This document shows positions 1 through 5,012 of a DNA stretch of 13,272 nucleotides, one piece after another. The stretch covers positions 1-13,272 of the forward strand of contig JBGPKH010000195.1 in assembly GCA_041485845.1 (NCBI GenBank). Reading direction: 5' to 3'. Every line of letters starts with the position of its first letter. Positions within the stretch are counted from its first letter, which is position 1. Made by a program: the position numbers and the translations under genes. The notes below the pieces were generated by a model. That model was not told where the DNA came from. It saw only the letters and a list, made by a program, of their open reading frames with translations, and made no database searches. The DNA comes from OMOG01 sp041485845 (GTDB taxonomy: Bacteria > Acidobacteriota > Terriglobia > Bryobacterales > Bryobacteraceae).

Positions 1-236
1 ACGGCCTTGTTGCCGCGGTTCTCGCCCATCAGGGCTTCAATACGGGCGATAACCGAAGTCTTGAAAGCCGTGGTAGACTGGAAGGGTTCAGACAGGACCG
101 GAGCGAATGCCTTGAGGCTGTACTTGTACCATTGCTCCGTTGCCGGCGACACCCCTTTGAGAAATCGCCGCTCCTTGACGAACCGTTCGGTGTATTGGGC
201 AAGCGAACTGATTGAGTCGTTTTGCTCGTAAGTCAT
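1..236 (-). CDS. Tyrosine recombinase (phage-type integrase), N-terminal part, truncated by window edge
   Basis: Read on the minus strand from ATG at 236-234, the frame stays open to the window edge (78 codons). It begins MTYEQNDSISSLAQYTERF and continues with VKERRFLKGVSPATEQWYKY and SLKAFAPVLS. A short lead-in, a basic stretch, then LKGVSPAT-W-Y--SLKAF is the usual pattern of the SAM-like core-binding N-terminal domain of tyrosine recombinases. These cut and join DNA at specific sites for integration and excision of mobile elements. The catalytic domain (R-H-x-x-R and Y) lies outside the window, so activity cannot be judged. There is no good Shine-Dalgarno before the ATG, and the frame remains open upstream through the antisense of the tRNA, so the start is uncertain. 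It diverges from tRNA-Pro with 8 bp between them. It could instead be a transposon resolvase-like recombinase with the same N-terminal fold. Confidence 0.72.
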   Translation of the reverse strand, partial: MTYEQNDSISSLAQYTERFVKERRFLKGVSPATEQWYKYSLKAFAPVLSEPFQSTTAFKTSVIARIEALMGENRGNKA

Positions 237-244
237 TGATAAAT

Positions 245-322
245 CGGGCCGTGGCGCAGCCTGGCTAGCGCGCTTGCTTGGGGTGCAAGAGGTCCCGAGT
301 TCAAATCTCGGCGGCCCGACCA
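245..322 (+). tRNA. tRNA-Pro (anticodon GGG), CCA encoded
   Basis: A full cloverleaf can be folded by eye. The 7-bp acceptor stem is CGGGCCG (245-251) with CGGCCCG (312-318). The D arm has GCGC/GCGC. The anticodon stem is CTTGC (273-277) with GCAAG (285-289), around loop TTGGGGT, giving anticodon GGG at 280-282. The T arm is CCGAG-TTCAAAT-CTCGG (295-311). The discriminator A is followed by an encoded CCA at 320-322. GGG with G37 fits a proline tRNA reading CCC/CCU. All stems pair without mismatch, so it appears functional. tRNA genes are common integration targets of tyrosine recombinases, and one starts right beside it. Confidence 0.95.
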
Positions 323-368
323 AAGAACTCAAAGACTTACAGACCTCCAACCTCGCCCCACCTCCTCA

Positions 369-390
369 ACTGGGTCCAAACTGGGTCCAA
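369..390. repeat. Tandem 11-bp direct repeat ACTGGGTCCAA x2
   Basis: Two perfect, head-to-tail copies of ACTGGGTCCAA lie 46 bp past the tRNA CCA end, followed by AAACCAAACTCAGT. Short direct repeats near an integration target can be arm-type recombinase binding sites. That role is inference only; no second copy elsewhere in the window supports it. Confidence 0.6.
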
Positions 391-401
391 AACCAAACTC
401 A

Positions 402-471
402 GTCGCCATGGTAGCCGTGGTATCCATGGGAACCGTGCCTCGTTGTTCTCTGTCTCGCGAGACGGAGACAA
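402..471. repeat. Composite intergenic repeat, unit 1
   Basis: Four 9-bp units run head to tail at 402-437: GTCGCCATG, GTAGCCGTG, GTATCCATG, GGAACCGTG (pattern G-N-N-N-C-C-R-T-G). After 14 bp comes the block GTCTCGCGAGACGGAGACAA at 452-471, whose first 12 bases are a perfect palindrome. The same layout recurs about 158 bp downstream. Chance open frames run through it because the 9-bp period keeps frame, but they show no protein-like composition, so I treat it as non-coding. Confidence 0.65.
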
Positions 472-567
472 CATCGTTTTTCCCTATACATGCAGAATGG
501 CGCCATCGCCCCCACGGTACCCATTTGCCGTCGACCTCTCCCCGAATTGCTGGCGCGAATCGACTTG

Positions 568-629
568 GTAGGCATGGTATCGATGGGAGCGCTTGAAAGC
601 CGGTCTTGCGTGTCGCGAGACGGAGACAA
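568..629. repeat. Composite intergenic repeat, unit 2
   Basis: Two 9-bp units GTAGGCATG (568-576) and GTATCGATG (577-585) are followed after 24 bp by GTGTCGCGAGACGGAGACAA at 610-629. The last block matches unit 1 at 19 of 20 positions, while the segment between the two conserved ends differs in sequence but is similar in length. This is the second copy of the same repeat. Confidence 0.65.
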
Positions 630-651
630 TCTGATTCACCATCCCCCCAAA

Positions 652-678
652 CGGCCCATGACTCCCATGCGATTGAAA
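652..678. repeat. Possible third, partial copy of the composite repeat
   Basis: CGGCCCATG (652-660) and ACTCCCATG (661-669) again give two consecutive 9-bp units ending in CCCATG. The following GCGATTGAAA (669-678) resembles GCGCTTGAAA at 589-598 in unit 2. The palindromic TCGCGA block is missing, so this is a partial or diverged copy. Confidence 0.4.
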
Positions 679-704
679 CACCACGGCGGCGATTTGTTTT
701 TTTC

Positions 705-733
705 TTGACGCCCCCACCACGCCGTGCTAGAGA
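705..733 (+). promoter_or_regulatory. Candidate sigma-70-type promoter for the 111-aa gene
   Basis: TTGACG (705-710) is separated by exactly 17 bp from TAGAGA (728-733). The -10 is preceded by TGC, an extended -10 motif. An oligo-T tract lies just upstream (695-703). Transcription would start near 740, giving a leader of about 130 nt before the ATG at 869. It is the best promoter-like sequence in the window. Confidence 0.55.
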
Positions 734-740
734 TTGAGTA

Positions 741-829
741 GAACGCCTTCACGGCGTTCTCCCAGAGGCGCCGCGGGGCCTCTCGCAAATCCCGCATCCC
801 CAACCACTGAGAGACGGGACTCTCGCAAA
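741..829 (+). promoter_or_regulatory. Structured 5' leader with serial hairpins
   Basis: Three inverted repeats follow one another right after the predicted transcription start. They are GAACGCC/GGCGTTC (741-747 with 753-759), AGAGGC/GCCTCT (764-769 with 778-783), and GAGAG/CTCTC near 809-824. The 10-mer CTCTCGCAAA occurs twice, at 780-789 and 820-829. The first hairpin would sit at the extreme 5' end of the RNA, where such stems often stabilise transcripts. No known riboswitch class is recognised and no U-tract terminator follows. Confidence 0.4.
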
Positions 830-868
830 ACTCCTTCCCTTCCGTACCGTACCCGAAGTGTGCCCCGG

Positions 869-1204
869 ATGAAGACTGCCGAACAAATCCCCTACTATGC
901 GCCTGACGGGACGTCGATGGGCTTTCGCTCCGCCGATGCCGCGAAGCGCCTGATCGAAGGCGGGCACGTGAAACCTTCCCACGGGCGCAAGGGACACCTG
1001 AAGGCAATCTGGCTGCTCCAGCAGGGCGGCGGCAACCCCATTCAATCCTCTGTACGACCTGGCACCCGATATAGCTTCGTCGAGAATCTGGAGCATGGTC
1101 GCTGCTGGAAACTACGGCGCCTGGATCGCTGCGATGAGGATAGCGTGCCGTTCACCACGCGCGGCGTCTTCGTGCAAGTCGTGACGGATTGCCTTGTCGC
1201 ATGA
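869..1204 (+). CDS. Conserved-looking hypothetical protein, 111 aa
   Basis: The function is not recognised. From the ATG at 869 the protein begins MKTAEQIPYYAPDGTSMGFR, followed by SADAAKRLIEGG and HVKPSHGRKGHLKAIWLL, then a second half with GTRYSFVE and CWKLRRLDR. It is soluble, basic, without signal peptide or membrane segment. The Y-x-P-D-G start, the RS-x-(D/E)AA-x-RLI-x-GG stretch and the basic GRKGHLKAIWL patch look like an ordered small domain, possibly nucleic-acid binding by charge alone. Codon use is GC3-rich, as in the neighbours. An upstream ATG at 734 in the same frame adds 45 low-complexity R/S/P-rich residues over the hairpin leader, so I prefer 869, although no strong Shine-Dalgarno precedes it. 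It is probably monocistronic, from the promoter near 705-733. Confidence 0.65.
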   Translation: MKTAEQIPYYAPDGTSMGFRSADAAKRLIEGGHVKPSHGRKGHLKAIWLLQQGGGNPIQSSVRPGTRYSFVENLEHGRCWKLRRLDRCDEDSVPFTTRGVFVQVVTDCLVA

Positions 1205-1467
1205 AAGTTCGACGACAGATCGGTGGGCGGTATCTTGCTCGCGTTCGCGGTGCGTTCCGTGGCGGCCAGGCGCGCCCGAGGCAGCCGGTGGACCAACCGG
1301 ACAACCCGGAGACAGACGGCGCGACACGGGCCACCCGGGTGCGACCGGGGGTCAATCTACCGCACCCAGACGTCGCGCGGAGCAAATTCCGGGACCTGGC
1401 TTTCCACTCTTAGCGGCGGGTGGAATGGTCCCACAAAGTCTTTAGTTACTTGCATTTATTCAGGTGG
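1205..1467. other. Intergenic stretch, no supported gene
   Basis: GC-rich sequence with several overlapping chance open frames on both strands, none with protein-like composition. An AT-rich patch lies at about 1438-1462. A 7-bp inverted repeat CAGGGTG/CACCCTG (1469-1475 with 1482-1488) overlaps the end of the next minus-strand gene; it could form a hairpin at its 3' end, but no U-tract follows. Confidence 0.5.
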
Positions 1468-1668
1468 TCAGGGTGGGTGGTCACCCTGGCCCGCCAGTGT
1501 TCGCCGCGGTTGGCCGAAGGGTTTTCCCCAGTCGGGCGCGGCCCCGCGCTCGGTCCAGAGTTCCGCCAGCACCGTGTTCAGGATCACCTGGTAATCAACC
1601 GACCAGGATTCCTTGCCACGCCCGTATGCCTTGATCTCCACCTCGAGCCGGTCGTCCTGCACGTTCAC
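1468..1668 (-). CDS. Small hypothetical protein, 66 aa
   Basis: Not recognised. It is read from a GTG at 1668-1666 with a plausible Shine-Dalgarno, AGGGAG, three to four bases upstream. The protein starts MNVQDDRLEVEIKAYGRGKE, then SWSVDYQVILNTVLAELWTE, and ends in a Pro/Gly/Arg-rich tail. The first 45 residues could form a beta strand plus helix; the tail looks disordered. Third codon positions are strongly G/C, as in the long genes here, which argues for real coding. No signal peptide or membrane segment. It stands alone on the minus strand between two plus-strand genes. It may be a fragment of a larger lost gene; a second in-frame GTG at codon 3 is an alternative start. Confidence 0.5.
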   Translation of the reverse strand: MNVQDDRLEVEIKAYGRGKESWSVDYQVILNTVLAELWTERGAAPDWGKPFGQPRRTLAGQGDHPP

Positions 1669-1677
1669 GCTCTCCCT

Positions 1678-1695
1678 GACTTAAGTCTGACAGAC
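1678..1695. promoter_or_regulatory. Overlapping palindromes, candidate operator
   Basis: GACTTAAGTC (1678-1687) is a perfect 10-bp palindrome and overlaps GTCTGACAGAC (1685-1695), a perfect palindrome around a central A. They lie 10 bp upstream of the GTG start of the 66-aa gene, and a TTGACC (-35-like on the minus strand, about 1696-1701) abuts them. The position suits an operator, but this is inference. Confidence 0.35.
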
Positions 1696-1753
1696 GGTCA
1701 AGCGGCTGAAGGCCGTTTGGAGAGGAAAAGAGCTGAAAACAAACGCAAAATAA

Positions 1754-1771
1754 AGTTCGGAAATCGGAACT
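1754..1771. promoter_or_regulatory. Inverted repeat AGTTC-N8-GAACT
   Basis: Two 5-bp arms with an 8-bp spacer, in AT-rich DNA. Dyad symmetry of this size fits a dimeric repressor site, but such short arms also arise by chance. No protein in the window is a DNA-binding regulator that would match it. Confidence 0.2.
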
Positions 1772-2026
1772 GGTTAACCGGCCAATAAGCAGGAAGCACG
1801 TCTCAGATGGGGAAGTTCTTTTTCTTCAGCCGGTTTGGTATATGAAGGTGCGAAGGTTCCGAGCCAGCAATCCTTGAGCGGGTAACTCTCCCGGGCCTGC
1901 GCGCCCCGATGATTGTAGTTTCTGTGCGCCTCACCGGATGGCGCTTATGTCCCCGGTGCGTGGAACCGGCAAAGGGGCGACCCGATGCTCGTGGAAAACC
2001 TTCAATAGCCAAGTTCGCCCCGGTGG

Positions 2027-2032
2027 TATGAT
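2027..2032 (+). promoter_or_regulatory. Candidate -10 element for the kinase gene
   Basis: TATGAT lies 16 bp upstream of the kinase ATG. No convincing -35 is found at 16-18 bp; TTCAAT at 2001-2006 is the nearest and is 20 bp away. If used, the leader would be about 10 nt, consistent with the absence of a Shine-Dalgarno at this start. Confidence 0.3.
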
Positions 2033-2048
2033 TCACTAACGGCCCGCC

Positions 2049-4838
2049 ATGGTTGGCAAAACCATCGCCCATTACAAGATCGAAGAACCGCTTGGCGAAG
2101 GCGGTATGGGCGTAGTCTACAAAGCCCGCGACACACGCCTCGATCGCGTGATCGCGATCAAGTTTCTGCACGCCGGTAAAGTCGCCGACGCGGAGCGCAA
2201 GCGCCGCTTCGTACAGGAGGCCAAAGCGGCGTCTGCATTGAATCACCCCAACATCATCACCATCTACGACATCAACCAGGCGGACGGCGCCGATTTCATC
2301 GCCATGGAGTACGTGGAGGGCGCGACGCTCGACCGCCTGATCCCCAAGAACGGGATGCGCCTGGGCGAGGTGCTGAAGTACGCCATCCAGATCGCCGCCG
2401 CGCTGGCGCGCGCCCACGCCGCCGGAATCGTCCACCGCGATATCAAACCGGCCAACATCATGGCCAGGCCGGACGGTCAGGTGAAGGTCCTCGATTTCGG
2501 CCTGGCCAAGCTGGCGGAAGTCATGGAGGCCCCCCCGCAAGCTGCTACTGCCACGATGCGAGCGGAAGCGCCGCAAACCGAAGAAGGCGCCATTCTCGGC
2601 ACGGTAGCGTATATGTCTCCGGAACAGACGGAGGGAAAGAAAGTCGATGCACGATCCGACATTTTTTCCTTCGGTTCCGTGTTGTATGAGATGGTTACCG
2701 GCCGCAGGGCATTCGAGGGTCAGACGAAGATTTCGACCCTGGCCGCGATCCTGCACAAGGAACCGTCTGCCATCCGCGACATCGCAGCCGATGCGCCCCG
2801 CGAACTGGAAAGAATCATCACCCGCTGCCTGCGCAAAGACCCCGACCGCCGCTTCCAGCATATGGACGACGTGAAGGTGGCGCTGGAGGAGCTGAAAGAG
2901 GAATCCGAGTCCGGCAAGCTCGATGCGATGCCTTCCCCGCGTCCGCGCGCCTTGGTGTCCGCGCGTCTGGCGGTTCTCGCGTTCGCGGCCGTTGTCGTCG
3001 CGGCGGGCGCCGCGTGGTGGCTGAAACGCCCGCCCACCACGGCGCCCGGCGGCGCGCCCACGCTCACGCGTCTTACTTCCGATTCCGGTCTCACCACCGA
3101 CCCCACCCTCTCACCCGACGGCATGCTGCTGGCCTACGCTTCCGATCGCGGGGAGGCGTCCGGGCCTGAGAGCGGTCTCGATATCTGGGTGCAGCAGGTG
3201 GCCACCGGGGAACGACGGCGCCTGACCGGCAACCACGCCGACGAGCGGGAGCCTGCATTCTCCGCCGACGGATCGCGAATTGCATACCGCTCCGAACAGG
3301 AGGGCGGCGGGGTCTACGTGATTTCGACTCTGGGCGGCGAGCCTCGGCGGTTTGCCAGAGAAGGCCGCACGCCGCGATTCTCGCCAGGCGGCGAATCCAT
3401 CGCCTACTGGACCGGCGGCATCATACAACAAGCGCTGGTTCAGGGCAAAATATACGTCGCGCCTATCTCCGGAGGCCAGCCCCGGCAGATCCAGCCGGAG
3501 TTCCACTCGGCAGCGTTTCCGATGTGGTCGCCGGACGGTAAGCGCCTGCTGTTCCTGGGCGTGCGCGATTCCGCAAATCCCGCGACGCTGGCCCAGGAAA
3601 TGGACTGGTGGATCGCGCCGCTCGAAGGCGGCCGGAACTCGGCCGTCAAGACCGGGGTGCTTCCGGCCCTGCGGCGCCTGAAGTTTACGTTTGGGGGGTT
3701 CGCCGGCGACTGGGTTACCGCCGCTGCCTGGCTTCCGGAGCGCAACGGAAGGAGCCGTATCGTGTTCTCGGCGCGCTCCGGCGACGCACACAACATCTGG
3801 CAGATTCCCCTATCGCACGAGACCTGGCAGACGGCAGGCGAGCCCGAGCGCCTCACGTTCGGCGCCGGCTCGGAACGGCTGCCCTCGGTAGTGTCGCTGC
3901 CTGGCGGCGGCGTCCGGCTGGTACTGGCCAGCCTCAACGAGAGTCTCGACATCTGGGACCTGCCTCTCGATGCCAATCGCGGTATCGTCAAAGGAACTCC
4001 CCAGCGAGTCACGCAGGAAGGCGCCGCAACCCGGCCTTCGGTGTCGCTCGACGGAAAGAAGATTGTCTATAGGAAGCCGGCCGCCAGCAAGCAGACTGCC
4101 TGGTTGAGAGACCTGGCGAGCGGCAAGGAGGCGCTCCTGGCGGACGACACCGGGAACGCGCGAATCAGCTCGGACGGTGGCAAGGTGGCATACACTTCCC
4201 CCGCCGGTGGAGACCATCTCTACATGGTTTCCTCCGCCGGCGGCGACCCGGAGCTGATCTGCGACGACTGCTTTCTTCCAACCTCCTGGAACCGCGATGG
4301 GACCAGGCTTCTCGACGAGCAGGTGGCAGGAAAGCCTGTGGGCCTGGTGGCGCCGGGCCGCCGGAAGCGGATTCCGATCATCCAGCATTCCAGTTACGCT
4401 CTCTCCGCGGCGCGATTCTCGCCCGACGACCGCTGGATCGCTTTCCACGCTATTCCGGGCCCGACGATTCGTCAGGTGTTCGTCGTCCCGTTCCGCGACC
4501 CTTCGCAACCCGGTGTGGGGCCCATCGAGGAAAAAGACTGGGTCCCCATCACCGACGGCGCGGGGATGGAGCGCTACGCCGCCTGGTCCCCCGACGGGAA
4601 TCTGCTTTACTTTCTTTCCGAGCGCGACGGCTTCCGGTGCCTGCGCGCGCAGCGTCTGGACCCCGCTACGAAGCGGCCCGCCGGTTCGCCGATCGAGGTG
4701 TACCATTTCCATAACGCGCGCCGGTCCCTGCTCGGCGCCGGCGATCCCGTCGCTGTCAGTCCAGCGATCGCCGTGGATAAAGTAGTGTTTGGGATGCTGG
4801 AGACAACCGGCAATATTTGGATGACGACGCTGCCATGA
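2049..4838 (+). CDS. Transmembrane serine/threonine protein kinase with C-terminal WD40-like (PD40/TolB-type) propeller
   Basis: The protein (929 aa) phosphorylates Ser/Thr on proteins; the substrate is unknown. The kinase domain spans residues 9 to about 280. It has the Gly loop GEGGMGVVYKA (16-26), Lys38 in AIKFL, catalytic HRDIKPAN (129-136), DFG (149-151) and GTVAYMSPEQ (184-193), so all catalytic residues are present and it is an active RD kinase of the PknB (Hanks) type. The segment between DFG and GTVAYM is rich in Ala, Glu and Thr, with candidate autophosphorylation sites. A single membrane segment at about 303-325 leads to an outer region with at least eight SPDG-type blade motifs, from LSPDGMLLAYASD (354-366) to SPDGNLLYFLSERDG near 845-860. 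The propeller is likely extracytoplasmic and acts as sensor or scaffold. The start MVGKTIAHYKI is the family's usual beginning. Such kinases are numerous in Solibacter-type acidobacteria. It is convergent with the GH20 gene. Confidence 0.93.
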   Translation: MVGKTIAHYKIEEPLGEGGMGVVYKARDTRLDRVIAIKFLHAGKVADAERKRRFVQEAKAASALNHPNIITIYDINQADGADFIAMEYVEGATLDRLIPKNGMRLGEVLKYAIQIAAALARAHAAGIVHRDIKPANIMARPDGQVKVLDFGLAKLAEVMEAPPQAATATMRAEAPQTEEGAILGTVAYMSPEQTEGKKVDARSDIFSFGSVLYEMVTGRRAFEGQTKISTLAAILHKEPSAIRDIAADAPRELERIITRCLRKDPDRRFQHMDDVKVALEELKEESESGKLDAMPSPRPRALVSARLAVLAFAAVVVAAGAAWWLKRPPTTAPGGAPTLTRLTSDSGLTTDPTLSPDGMLLAYASDRGEASGPESGLDIWVQQVATGERRRLTGNHADEREPAFSADGSRIAYRSEQEGGGVYVISTLGGEPRRFAREGRTPRFSPGGESIAYWTGGIIQQALVQGKIYVAPISGGQPRQIQPEFHSAAFPMWSPDGKRLLFLGVRDSANPATLAQEMDWWIAPLEGGRNSAVKTGVLPALRRLKFTFGGFAGDWVTAAAWLPERNGRSRIVFSARSGDAHNIWQIPLSHETWQTAGEPERLTFGAGSERLPSVVSLPGGGVRLVLASLNESLDIWDLPLDANRGIVKGTPQRVTQEGAATRPSVSLDGKKIVYRKPAASKQTAWLRDLASGKEALLADDTGNARISSDGGKVAYTSPAGGDHLYMVSSAGGDPELICDDCFLPTSWNRDGTRLLDEQVAGKPVGLVAPGRRKRIPIIQHSSYALSAARFSPDDRWIAFHAIPGPTIRQVFVVPFRDPSQPGVGPIEEKDWVPITDGAGMERYAAWSPDGNLLYFLSERDGFRCLRAQRLDPATKRPAGSPIEVYHFHNARRSLLGAGDPVAVSPAIAVDKVVFGMLETTGNIWMTTLP

Positions 4839-4964
4839 CAGGCCGGCCAGTGCGCTCGTTCCGGCAGGAAAGGGCGACCCCAATCGGAGCGCGGGGTACG
4901 ACGTGGCGTGTCAAGCTTCTCGAGTTGGCCCGGTTTGGCCCCGTCATCGCCCGCAAGCGGACGA

Positions 4965-4984
4965 GGCAGGCGAACGCGCCTGCC
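4965..4984. terminator. GC-rich hairpin between convergent genes
   Basis: GGCAGGCG-AACG-CGCCTGCC forms a perfect 8-bp stem with a 4-base loop. It sits 126 bp after the kinase stop and 28 bp beyond the GH20 stop. No U-tract follows in either direction, so it would be an atypical terminator or 3'-end stabiliser. Its position between two convergent stop codons is the main support. Confidence 0.45.
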
Positions 4985-5012
4985 CCGCCAAAACCCTGTC
5001 AACCCCGCGATC

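Larger units (their letters stand above)
1669..2048. other. Divergent intergenic region upstream of the kinase gene
   Basis: About 380 bp separate the divergent starts of the 66-aa gene and the kinase gene. It contains an AT-rich segment (1730-1770), two overlapping palindromes (1678-1695), an inverted repeat AGTTC-N8-GAACT (1754-1771), and a -10-like TATATG at 1839-1844 besides the better one at 2027-2032. No coding frame of convincing composition was seen. Confidence 0.5.

Noticed and set aside
175..198. TTGACG at 175-180 as -35 of the tRNA gene
   Set aside because: The only -10-like sequence near it (TATTGG, 193-198) is 12 bp away, too close; no supported tRNA promoter.
278..571. 97-codon plus frame starting inside the tRNA
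   Set aside because: Its start reads the anticodon and T arm of tRNA-Pro and then the 9-bp repeats; not a protein gene.
734..868. In-frame ATG 45 codons upstream of the 111-aa gene
   Set aside because: It would translate the hairpin leader into an Arg/Ser/Pro-rich stretch and starts at the predicted transcription start region; ATG 869 begins the ordered sequence.
1194..1445. Gly-Pro-rich, collagen-like frame
   Set aside because: The G-x-y pattern is short and irregular and comes from GC-rich sequence; no ribosome site, and competing frames are equally open.
1803..2861. 352-codon open frame antisense to the kinase gene
   Set aside because: It mirrors the kinase coding region; the plus frame has all kinase motifs, and this one has only GC-driven composition.
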